A stretch of 64,000 nucleotides of DNA from Pseudomonas sp. LBUM920 (GTDB lineage Bacteria; Pseudomonadota; Gammaproteobacteria; Pseudomonadales; Pseudomonadaceae), in the NCBI RefSeq assembly GCF_003852315.1, contig NZ_CP027762.1, forward strand, positions 5,313,501 through 5,377,500, read 5' to 3'. Numbering within the stretch: the first letter of the stretch is position 1; every line of letters starts with the position of its first letter. The position numbers were made by a program, and so were the translations under genes. The notes below the pieces were generated by a model, which did no database searches, was not told the origin of the DNA, and saw only the letters and a program-made list of their open reading frames with translations. Positions 56,957 to 64,000 of this stretch are shown here, piece after piece.

Positions 56957-58177
56957 TTATTTCCACCAGTATTCGACCTGCACACCCACATTCGAGCCAT
57001 GCCGCGCTGTGCCGTAGGCGCCGGTGTCGGACAACGCCGAGCCCGCCGCCAATTCATTCGCCGCGCGCTTGGCCGCTTCGTTCCAGGTTGCATAGGTGTA
57101 GTACAAACGCACTTCCGGCCGCGCCCAGAAATCCGGGCCATTGGGCGACCAGGTCGGGGCGAAGGTGAATTTGCTCAGCTTGCGCGTGCCACCGGTGGCG
57201 TCGACCTGATCATGCCCAAGTTCGGTGACCAGTTTGAACTGCTCGCTGATGGCATACGCCGGGCGCACGCCGATGGACATCCAGGTTTGGTCCTGGCTGC
57301 CAGGGCGAATATCTTTTTGATACACCGCCTCGACCTGCCCGCCGAAACGCGGGGTCACCTGCCAGTCGAAAAACTCCACGGCGCGGTAGCTTTTACTGCT
57401 GTTATCCAACGCGGTGTTGCCGGTGTAGCCCAAGCCCGTGCCGGGGCCTTCGCCGTACTGCAAGGCAAACTTGTTCTTGCCGCCCAGGAAAGTTTTTTGC
57501 ACATGCTGCGCCGTGATTGCCCAACCGCTGTTGGCGTCGCGCCCGCCGGCTTTTTCGATGTAGCTCAAGCCAAACTCCAGCTCACCGCCGGGGTTGGTCT
57601 TGAACCCCGCGACGTTGAAGTCGTGACGGGTGGCGTATTCCTTCTGGTATAGGTTGTCCTTGCGGGAAATGGCGTAGCTGTATTTGAGGTCGCCGATCAG
57701 CACGTCCTCGACGCCGCCGCCCGTGGCGCTCTGGTTCCAGTAGTAGAAGTCGGAGATATGGATGTCGTTACGTTTGTAGTAACGCCGGCCCGCCCACACC
57801 GAGCCGCCATTGAGGCTGGGCAAATTGGACCACTGCGCATACATCTGCGGCATGCGCGCCGAGCCGTTGTCTTCGCCCTGGAACTTCAGGGCACGGTCGT
57901 ACTTGTTGTACAGCGATGCCATGGCATCGACGCTGAGCACCGAGCCGTCATCGAGGGTCAGCAGGTCCTGGCGCAGCTCAAGCTCGGCGTACTGCTCGCA
58001 TTCGTTACCCAGACGGTATTTGGATTGCGCCCCCGGCAACTGGAAGCACTGCTGCTTGCCACTGCCCGTTGAAGTGCCCGCGCCGCTGCGCAAGTAACCG
58101 GCAAATTCCAGGGCCTGCGCGGCAAAAGGTGCGGTGAGGCATGACGCAATGAGGCCCAGCTTTATTGTTGTTTTCAT
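56957..58177 (-). CDS. LamB-type maltoporin-like carbohydrate porin
   Basis: Outer-membrane porin, probably letting trehalose and other oligosaccharides into the periplasm. The 406-residue protein has a signal peptide ending AAQA, then LEFAGYLRSGAGTSTGSGKQQCFQLPGAQSKYRLGNECEQYAELELRQDLL (LamB N-terminus with its cysteine pair), SVWAGRRYYKRNDIHISDFYYWNQSATGGGVED and a C-terminal YWWK strand. Slightly short for LamB (~420). AAGGAG precedes the ATG. It lies between treC and the PTS fusion. Confidence 0.93.
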   Translation of the reverse strand: MKTTIKLGLIASCLTAPFAAQALEFAGYLRSGAGTSTGSGKQQCFQLPGAQSKYRLGNECEQYAELELRQDLLTLDDGSVLSVDAMASLYNKYDRALKFQGEDNGSARMPQMYAQWSNLPSLNGGSVWAGRRYYKRNDIHISDFYYWNQSATGGGVEDVLIGDLKYSYAISRKDNLYQKEYATRHDFNVAGFKTNPGGELEFGLSYIEKAGGRDANSGWAITAQHVQKTFLGGKNKFALQYGEGPGTGLGYTGNTALDNSSKSYRAVEFFDWQVTPRFGGQVEAVYQKDIRPGSQDQTWMSIGVRPAYAISEQFKLVTELGHDQVDATGGTRKLSKFTFAPTWSPNGPDFWARPEVRLYYTYATWNEAAKRAANELAAGSALSDTGAYGTARHGSNVGVQVEYWWK

Positions 58178-58270
58178 GAAGCACTCCTTTTATTTTTATT
58201 TTTTTCTTACTTTTTGTCTTTCGCGCGGCGTGCAGGGGCCTGCTCGCTGGCAATGGCGCGCTCAGGGCGC

Positions 58271-58294
58271 TATCGCCGGCAAGTGGGCTCCTAC
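58271..58294. repeat. Degenerate single REP
   Basis: TATCGCCGGCAAGTGGGCTC with CTAC resembles one REP arm (GCCGGCAAG...GGCTCC) between treC and the porin gene; no partner seen. Confidence 0.5.
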
Positions 58295-58311
58295 GGGTGA
58301 CCCGCGGTGGT

Positions 58312-59958
58312 TCAGTCGGTCAGGTGCAGGACGAAAGATTCATAGGGGCGCAACACCACCGTGGCCGTACGCAACGGGCAATCGGGGTAGTTGCTGATCA
58401 GCAGGCGCTGCGCGCTCGACGCGTTGATCACGCCTTGCGGCAGCTGGATTTCGCAGGGTTTGCCATAGAAGTTGTTCACCACCAGCAAGCGCTCGCCATG
58501 GCCTTCGCGCAGGTAGGCCCAGACCTGAAGGTGGTCTTGCAGCAGTGGGCGATAAACCCCCGCCTGAATCAGCGGCTCATGCCGACGCAACGCAATCAGC
58601 GCACGGTAGTGATGCAGCACCGAATCCGGGTCATCCCGTTGGCTTTCGACGTTGATCTGCGCCGCGTTGGCTGGAATACCGATCCAGGGTTCACCGCTGC
58701 TGAAACCGGCGTTGACTTCAGTGCTCCACTGCATCGGCGTGCGGCCGTTGTCGCGCGACTTCTGCATGATCGCCGCCATGCTCGAGGCCTCGGACTCACC
58801 GGCATCGCGCTTGAGCCGGAAGATGTTCAGGGTCTCGACATCGCGGTACTGCTCGATCGTGTTGAAGCCAGGATTGGTCATGCCCAACTCTTCGCCCTGG
58901 TACACATACGGCGTGCCCTGAAGGAAGTGCAGCGCCGTGGCGAGCATCTTGGCCGAGACCACGCGGTGCTCGCCGTCGTCACCAAAACGCGAGACCACCC
59001 GCGGTTGGTCGTGGTTACACCAGAACAGCGCATTCCAGCCACCACCGGCCTGCATGCCCAGTTGCCAGTCAGAGAAAATCTGCTTGAGCTGCAGGAAATC
59101 AAAGTCGGCCTTCACCCACTTTTGCAGGTTCGGGTAGTCGACCTTCAAGTGATGAAAGTTGAAGGTCATCGACAGCTCTTTCGACTCAGGATTGGAGTAG
59201 CGAATGCAGTGTTCCAGGCTGGTGGACGACATCTCGCCGACATTGATCAGGTCATGCCCTTCGAAGACTTCGCGGTGCATTTCCTGCAGGTATTCGTGCA
59301 CGTTCGGGCCGTCGGTGTAGAAGCGACGACCATCAGTGTTGTCTTCGGGGAAATCGGCGGGCTTGGAGATCAGGTTGATCACGTCCAGGCGGAAACCGCC
59401 CACGCCCTTGTCGCGCCAGAAGCGCATCAACTTGAACACTTCGGCGCGCACCTTGGGGTTGTCCCAATTGAGGTCGGCCTGGGTGTGGTCGAACAGGTGC
59501 AGGAAGTACTGGCCGGTTTGCGCTTCGTATTCCCAGGCGGAGCCGCCGAACTTTGACTCCCAGTTGTTTGGCTGGTCGCGCCAGATATAGAAGTCGCGGT
59601 ACGGGTTATCGAGGCTGCTGCGCGCCTGCTGGAACCACTCGTGCTCGATGGAGGTGTGGTTGACCACGATGTCGAGCATCAGCGTGATGCCGCGCTTGGC
59701 CGCTTCGCTGATCAGCAGGTCGCAGTCGGCCATGGTCCCGTAGCTTGGGTCGATGGCGTAGTAGTCGCTGATGTCATAGCCGTTGTCGCGCTGCGGCGAG
59801 CGCAGGAATGGGGTGATCCACAGGCAATCCACGCCCAGCCATTTCAGGTAATCGAGCTTGTCCACGATGCCCAGCAGGTCACCGGTGGCGTTACCCGCGT
59901 GGCTGTGGAAGCTTTTTGGGTAGATCTGGTAGATCACCGAGTGCTGCCAGTTTTGCAT
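58312..59958 (-). CDS. treC: Trehalose-6-phosphate hydrolase (alpha,alpha-phosphotrehalase)
   Basis: GH13 alpha-amylase-fold enzyme splitting trehalose-6-phosphate into glucose and glucose-6-phosphate. In the 548 residues: WQHSVIYQIYPKSFHSHAGNATGDLLGI, GITLMLDIVVNHTSIEHEWF, nucleophile Asp in GGFRLDVINLI, acid Glu in NVGEMSS, and WCNHDQPRVVSRFGDD. The start at 59958 is used because AAGGAA lies seven bases before it. Downstream of treP in the operon. Confidence 0.95.
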   Translation of the reverse strand: MQNWQHSVIYQIYPKSFHSHAGNATGDLLGIVDKLDYLKWLGVDCLWITPFLRSPQRDNGYDISDYYAIDPSYGTMADCDLLISEAAKRGITLMLDIVVNHTSIEHEWFQQARSSLDNPYRDFYIWRDQPNNWESKFGGSAWEYEAQTGQYFLHLFDHTQADLNWDNPKVRAEVFKLMRFWRDKGVGGFRLDVINLISKPADFPEDNTDGRRFYTDGPNVHEYLQEMHREVFEGHDLINVGEMSSTSLEHCIRYSNPESKELSMTFNFHHLKVDYPNLQKWVKADFDFLQLKQIFSDWQLGMQAGGGWNALFWCNHDQPRVVSRFGDDGEHRVVSAKMLATALHFLQGTPYVYQGEELGMTNPGFNTIEQYRDVETLNIFRLKRDAGESEASSMAAIMQKSRDNGRTPMQWSTEVNAGFSSGEPWIGIPANAAQINVESQRDDPDSVLHHYRALIALRRHEPLIQAGVYRPLLQDHLQVWAYLREGHGERLLVVNNFYGKPCEIQLPQGVINASSAQRLLISNYPDCPLRTATVVLRPYESFVLHLTD

Positions 59959-59989
59959 GGTGGGTTCCTTCAATTTGAAATGCGATCAA

Positions 59990-60014
59990 CTGTGGGAGCT
60001 GGCTTGCCTGCGCT
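59990..60014. repeat. Single REP
   Basis: CTGTGGGAGCTGGCTTGCCT with GCG, one arm of the GCAGGCAAGCCAGC type, between treP and treC. Confidence 0.75.
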
Positions 60015-60023
60015 AGCGGTAGG

Positions 60024-61466
60024 TCAGGCGACCCTGTATCCAGGCCGAACAATCTTCATGCTCAACACACAGGTCAAAACAAACGGCACGACAATCGCGA
60101 TCGACATCCCAATCAAAAACACCGGGATGAACTGCGGAATAATCGAGATAAAGCCAGGCAAGCCGCCCACCCCAATGGCAGAGGCCTGGACCTGGTTCAT
60201 CGCCAGGAAAACACTGGCCATGGCCGAGCCGAGCAACGCTGAATAGAACGGAAACTTGAAGCGCAGATTGATGCCGAACATCGCCGGTTCAGTGATGCCG
60301 AAGTAAGCGGAGATTGCGGAGGTGGACGCCATGCTTTTGTCTCGTGCATTGCGCGTCATGTAGAACACCCCAAGCGCCGCACTGCCCTGGGCCAGGTTAG
60401 ACATGACGATCATTGGCCAGATAAAGGTGCCACCCTGAATGGCGATCAATTGCAGGTCCACGGCAAGGAACATGTGGTGCATGCCGGTGATCACCAGCGG
60501 TGCAAACAGCAGACCGAATATCGCCCCGCCCAACATTGGCGCCAGGTCGAACAGCGTGACCAGGCCTTGGGTGATCAGGATGCCCAGGTGACGGGTCACA
60601 GGGCCGATAATCGCCAGCGCCAGCACGCCCGTGACGACAATGGTGGTGATTGGAATCACCAGCAATTGAATGGCATTGGGTACACGCGCCTTCAGCCATT
60701 TCTCGATGACGCTCATGACATAGGCGGCCATCAGGATCGGCAGTATTTGCCCCTGATAGCCCACCTTCTCGATTTTGAACCAGCCGAAAATATCGAAGTA
60801 CGGCATGCTCTGACCATCAAGCCCGCTGACCGCCTTACCGTAGTTCCAGGCATTGAGCAGGTCCGGGTGCACCAGCATCAGGCCGAGCACGATGCCGAGT
60901 ATTTCACTGCCGCCAAACCGCTTGGCCGCCGACCAGCCCACCAGCGCGGGCAGGAACACAAACGAAGTGTTGGCCATCAGGTTGATCAGGCTCCACACCC
61001 CGTCCAGGTTCGGGTAGGCCTCCAGCAAGGTCTTGTCCGCGATGAACATGCCCTTTGCGCCCATCAGGTTGTTCACACCCATGAGCAAGCCGGCAATGAT
61101 CAGCGCCGGCAGGATCGGCATGAACACATCGGAGAACACCCGCACCAGGCGCTGCATAGGGTTGATCTTGTCAGCGCTTTTCTTTTTCACGTCGGCGATG
61201 GTGGAGGCGGCAAGACCGGTCTGCTCGCGCAGGGCGGCGTAAACCCGCTCCACTTCACCGGGGCCTATCACCACCTGGAACAGGCCGCCGGTGAAGAACG
61301 ACCCCTTGACCAGATCGACCTGGTTCAACGCACTGCTGTTGACCAGGCTCGGGTCCTTGAGCGCCAGGCGCAGGCGGGTCACGCAATGGGCAGCCTGCTC
61401 AAGGTTGTCGCTGCCCCCAAGGTTCTCGAGAATCTCGCGAGCAATAGTCGAATAGTCGTGGCTCAT
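60024..61466 (-). CDS. treP: PTS trehalose transporter IIBC
   Basis: Imports trehalose as trehalose-6-phosphate. The 480 residues begin with a IIB domain (REILENLGGSDNLEQAAHCVTRLRLALKD, phosphorylated Cys28) and continue with a IIC membrane domain of about ten helices (SDVFMPILPALIIAGLLMGVNNLMG; GITEPAMFGINLRFKFPFYSALLGS). There is no IIA part; the fusion protein of the same operon provides it. First gene of the operon treP-treC-porin-ptsP-IIB, divergent from treR. Confidence 0.95.
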   Translation of the reverse strand: MSHDYSTIAREILENLGGSDNLEQAAHCVTRLRLALKDPSLVNSSALNQVDLVKGSFFTGGLFQVVIGPGEVERVYAALREQTGLAASTIADVKKKSADKINPMQRLVRVFSDVFMPILPALIIAGLLMGVNNLMGAKGMFIADKTLLEAYPNLDGVWSLINLMANTSFVFLPALVGWSAAKRFGGSEILGIVLGLMLVHPDLLNAWNYGKAVSGLDGQSMPYFDIFGWFKIEKVGYQGQILPILMAAYVMSVIEKWLKARVPNAIQLLVIPITTIVVTGVLALAIIGPVTRHLGILITQGLVTLFDLAPMLGGAIFGLLFAPLVITGMHHMFLAVDLQLIAIQGGTFIWPMIVMSNLAQGSAALGVFYMTRNARDKSMASTSAISAYFGITEPAMFGINLRFKFPFYSALLGSAMASVFLAMNQVQASAIGVGGLPGFISIIPQFIPVFLIGMSIAIVVPFVLTCVLSMKIVRPGYRVA

Positions 61467-61531
61467 GCTTGGTTTCCACTTTGATTTTTTTATTTGGGGG
61501 CAGTCATTGGCAGCACGCCGAGGGCAAAAGT

Positions 61532-61573
61532 ACTCGTCTGTACGAGTTAAAGCAACAACTCGTCTGTACGAGT
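61532..61573. promoter_or_regulatory. Two TreR operators between treP and treR
   Basis: The palindrome ACTCGT-CTGT-ACGAGT occurs twice, at 61532-61547 and 61558-61573, with centres 26 bases apart (about two and a half helix turns). Both copies are identical, including the centre. Their location between treP and the GntR regulator treR points to TreR binding sites. The rest of the ~250-base region shows AT-rich promoter sequence, with no other clear site. Confidence 0.85.
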
Positions 61574-61718
61574 TACAAATAGTTTAATTTTCTGAATGTG
61601 GAGTCAGACTTTTCCTCTATTCCACAGGCGGCCAATGGACAAAGCCCACCTCTGCCACTAAGGTTCCTGCCTTGAACGCGCAGTTCACCCTCATCAAGTC
61701 GGGCATAGAGCCATCCCC

Positions 61719-62423
61719 ATGAGCAAATACAACCAGATCTATACGGATCTGCTTGCCAACATCACCACCGAACGCCTGCAACGCGGCACGCGCCTTCCCT
61801 CCGAAACCGAACTGATGGACGCCTACCAGGCCAGCCGTGGCACCGTGCGTCGCGCAATCGAGCAGCTTCAGGAGCGCGGTTTCGCGCAAAAAATTCACGG
61901 CAAGGGCACGTTCGTGCTGTCGCCCAACCCGATCGAGTTTCAACTGGGCGGCATCGTCAGCTTCCACGAAACCCACGCTGACCTGGGCGATGACGTACGC
62001 ACCGAAGTCGTCGAGTTCAGCCAAGTCCCGCTGGAAGGTTCACTGCTGCAACACATCGAGGCCGAACCCGGCACTCTGATCACGCGGATCAAACGGGTAC
62101 GGCGCATCGGCGGCAAACGGGTGATCCTCGACATCAACCACTTCGTTGCCGAACTGATCCCCGGTCTGGACCGCGACATCGCCGAACAGTCCATCTACGC
62201 GTTTATCGAACAAACGCTGCAGCTGCAGATCAGCTACGCGCAACGCACCATCGAAGCCCTGCCGCGCAGCAAGGACGATCAGACCCACCTGGACCTCGAA
62301 GGTCAGAGCCATGTGATCGTGGTGAGTAACCAGACGTTTTTGCAGGATGGGCGGCAGTTCGAGTACACCGAGTCGCGGCATACGCTGGACAAGTTTTACT
62401 TCTCGGATATTGCGCGGCGCTGA
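61719..62423 (+). CDS. treR: Trehalose operon repressor, GntR/UTRA family
   Basis: A 234-residue GntR-family regulator of the trehalose-type: winged helix (YNQIYTDLLANITTERLQRGTRLPSETELMDAYQASRGTVRRAIEQLQERGFAQKIHGKGTFVL) and UTRA domain (GIVSFHETHADLGDDVRTEVVEF; YTESRHTLDKFYFSDIARR). Family members bind trehalose-6-phosphate. Divergent from treP, whose promoter region carries the two ACTCGT/ACGAGT palindromes. Confidence 0.92.
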   Translation: MSKYNQIYTDLLANITTERLQRGTRLPSETELMDAYQASRGTVRRAIEQLQERGFAQKIHGKGTFVLSPNPIEFQLGGIVSFHETHADLGDDVRTEVVEFSQVPLEGSLLQHIEAEPGTLITRIKRVRRIGGKRVILDINHFVAELIPGLDRDIAEQSIYAFIEQTLQLQISYAQRTIEALPRSKDDQTHLDLEGQSHVIVVSNQTFLQDGRQFEYTESRHTLDKFYFSDIARR

Positions 62424-62443
62424 GGCCAGAGAGGTCAGGTACT

Positions 62444-63214
62444 GTGAATATCCCAGACAAGTGGCGTACACAGTTTGCGCAGGCGCTGATTGAGCAACAG
62501 GCCATCGGTGAATCGCGGGCGGACGTGTTCCGCCTGCGCCAGGTCGGGCGTAAGGATTTGTTCCTGAAGGCCGAACCCCTGGTGGCGTTCAGCGAACTTG
62601 CGGACGAAATCGAGCGCCTTCGGTGGCTCCAGCAGGTTAATTTGCCTGCACCCGTTGTACTGGATGAGCTGATAGACACCCACCACCATTGGCTGCTGAT
62701 GACCGCCGTGCCTGGGCAGGACCTGGCCAGCGCCAACACGCTGCCCGCCGCGCAGACCGTCGACATCCTGGCGACAGCCCTGCGCACCCTGCACCAGGTA
62801 CCCATCGCGCAATGCCCCTTCGATCACGCCCTGCAACAGCGCATCGCGCTCGCGCGGGCGCACGTCAATGCCGGGCTGATCGATGAGACGGACTTCGACG
62901 ACGAACGACTCGGGCGAAGCCTCGAGGATGTGTTCGCCGAGCTCTTGTCGACCCAGCCCAACACCCACGACCTGGTAGTGACCCACGGTGACGCCTGCCT
63001 GCCGAATTTCATGGCCGCAGACGGCCGTTTCAGCGGCTTTATCGACTGCGGACGCCTTGGCATCAGCGACCGCTATCAAGACCTGGCCCTGGCGGCACGC
63101 AGCATCGAACGCAACGTTGGGCCGAAATGGGTAAAGCCATTCTTTGAGCTTTATGGTGTTGAGCCTGATGAGCAGCGGATGAAGTTTTACTGCCTGCTGG
63201 ATGAGTTTTTCTAA
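62444..63214 (+). CDS. Aminoglycoside 3'-phosphotransferase-like (APH(3')) protein
   Basis: A 256-residue kinase-fold protein with the APH signature HGDACLPNFMAADGRFSGFIDCGRLGISDRYQDLALAARSI (catalytic HGD-x4-N and DFG-like IDCG) and a C-terminal Phe (DEFF), as in APH(3')-II enzymes. This suggests ATP-dependent phosphorylation of kanamycin-type aminoglycosides, but I cannot confirm activity. GTG start with AGGT about 6 bases upstream. 20 bases after treR; base composition is like the neighbours, so it looks resident rather than newly acquired. Confidence 0.88.
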   Translation: MNIPDKWRTQFAQALIEQQAIGESRADVFRLRQVGRKDLFLKAEPLVAFSELADEIERLRWLQQVNLPAPVVLDELIDTHHHWLLMTAVPGQDLASANTLPAAQTVDILATALRTLHQVPIAQCPFDHALQQRIALARAHVNAGLIDETDFDDERLGRSLEDVFAELLSTQPNTHDLVVTHGDACLPNFMAADGRFSGFIDCGRLGISDRYQDLALAARSIERNVGPKWVKPFFELYGVEPDEQRMKFYCLLDEFF

Positions 63215-63234
63215 ACGCCTGACGCCTGAAACGC

Positions 63235-63261
63235 AAAACCCCGGCACATGGCCGGGGTTTT
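63235..63261. terminator. Bidirectional terminator between aph-like gene and guaA
   Basis: AAAACCCCGGC, loop ACATG, GCCGGGGTTTT: a symmetrical hairpin that can stop both converging genes. Confidence 0.9.
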
Positions 63262-63291
63262 GTTATTTAGCGTTTACCTGCTAGCGCAGGA

Positions 63292-64000
63292 TCATTCCCA
63301 CTCAATCGTCGCCGGCGGCTTGCTCGAAACGTCATACGTCACGCGCGAAATACCTTCGATCTCATTGATGATACGGCCGCTGACAGTCTCCAGCAGCTCG
63401 TACGGCAGGTGTGCCCAACGGGCGGTCATGAAGTCGATAGTTTCCACCGCACGCAGTGCAACAACCCACGCATAACGACGGCCATCGCCCACAACGCCCA
63501 CCGATTTCACCGGCTGGAACACCACGAATGCCTGGCTGACCTTGTGGTACCAGTCGGCTTTGCGCAGTTCTTCGATGAAGATGTGGTCGGCGCGACGCAG
63601 CAGGTCGGCGTATTCCTTCTTCACTTCACCGAGGATCCGCACGCCCAGGCCCGGGCCTGGGAATGGGTGGCGGTAGACCATGTCGTACGGCAGGCCGAGT
63701 TCCAGGCCCAGACGGCGGACTTCGTCCTTGAACAGCTCGCGCAGCGGTTCTACCAGCTTGAGGTTCATTTCCTCAGGCAGGCCACCCACGTTGTGGTGGG
63801 ACTTGATCACGTGAGCCTTGCCGCTCTTGGCGCCGGCCGACTCGATCACGTCAGGGTAGATGGTGCCCTGGGCGAGGTACTTGATGTTGTCCAGTTTGTT
63901 GGACTGGGCATCGAATACGTCGATGAAGGTGCGGCCGATGATCTTGCGCTTCTTCTCTGGATCGGACTCGCCGGCCAGGTTGTTCAGGAACTGGTCTTCC
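63292..64000 (-). CDS. guaA: GMP synthase, C-terminal part (cut by window edge)
   Basis: The frame runs off the right edge. The visible ~236 residues are the C-terminal part of the glutamine-hydrolysing GMP synthase: SHHNVGGLPEEMNLKLVEPLRELFKDEVRRLG, HPFPGPGLGVRILGEV and the dimerisation domain ending ISRVTYDVSSKPPATIEWE, identical to the family C-terminus. It turns XMP into GMP. The glutaminase and PP-loop domains are outside the window. Confidence 0.97.
   Translation of the reverse strand, partial: EDQFLNNLAGESDPEKKRKIIGRTFIDVFDAQSNKLDNIKYLAQGTIYPDVIESAGAKSGKAHVIKSHHNVGGLPEEMNLKLVEPLRELFKDEVRRLGLELGLPYDMVYRHPFPGPGLGVRILGEVKKEYADLLRRADHIFIEELRKADWYHKVSQAFVVFQPVKSVGVVGDGRRYAWVVALRAVETIDFMTARWAHLPYELLETVSGRIINEIEGISRVTYDVSSKPPATIEWE

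Overview
The window is a stretch of ordinary, GC-rich chromosome from a Pseudomonas of the P. fluorescens group. The evidence is the near-canonical Pseudomonas protein sequences (GroEL, ProS, PurL, MltF, TrmD, ThrC), many short palindromic REP/REPIN elements with GCGAGCAAGCCCGCTCCCAC-type cores between genes, Pseudomonas-restricted families (DUF3509, DUF6124), and complete NagE and trehalose phosphotransferase loci. I see no insertion sequence, prophage, integrase cassette or CRISPR array; XerD here is the housekeeping recombinase. Both edges cut genes: an LTA-synthase-like sulfatase on the left and guaA on the right.

Layout. 1-5.4 kb: sulfatase tail, groEL-groES under a sigma32-like promoter with a hairpin-bearing leader, fxsA, a HugZ-like flavoprotein and a DUF481 outer-membrane-type protein. 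5.5-11.5 kb: alkyltransferase-like protein, AmpG-type permease, proS, an unknown lipoprotein and SOS-controlled dinB. 11.7-12.2 kb: two identical initiator tRNA genes, each with its own promoter and terminator. 12.4-16.4 kb: an mprF / VirJ-type hydrolase pair, probably aminoacyl-phosphatidylglycerol synthesis and turnover. 16.5-22 kb: recJ, yaeQ, a CoA-transferase, a periplasmic binding-like protein, a DUF3509 protein and a probable tiny membrane protein. 22-31 kb, all on the minus strand: thrC, hom, dsbC, xerD, a thioesterase, the rpsP-rimM-trmD-rplS ribosomal operon and ffh. 31-39.6 kb: a CcsA-like protein, a CorC-type CBS protein, an MHS-family transporter, purT, a VUT permease, DUF1289, gamma carbonic anhydrase, two divergent Nudix hydrolases and an L,D-transpeptidase.

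39.7-47 kb is a complete N-acetylglucosamine operon: GntR regulator, NagA, SIS-type deaminase, a IIA-HPr-EI fusion and NagE. 47-54 kb: a DUF6124 gene behind a strongly structured leader, yqfO-like, purL and mltF. 54-62.4 kb is a second full PTS locus, for trehalose: treP, treC, a LamB-like porin, another IIA-HPr-EI fusion and an orphan IIB-like protein without the phosphorylated cysteine, controlled by divergent treR. The end carries an APH(3')-like phosphotransferase and guaA.

The two sugar systems share a design: each brings its own single-chain EI-HPr-IIA phosphorelay, so phosphate can pass from PEP to sugar without separate PTS proteins. Each also contains a IIB-like domain in which the active cysteine is replaced by alanine. 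The least explained signals are the structured RNA in front of the DUF6124 gene (two base changes that stay paired only as G-U in the minus-strand transcript), the cysteine-less IIB domains and the tiny membrane ORF near 21.9 kb. I found no clearly novel multi-gene system.
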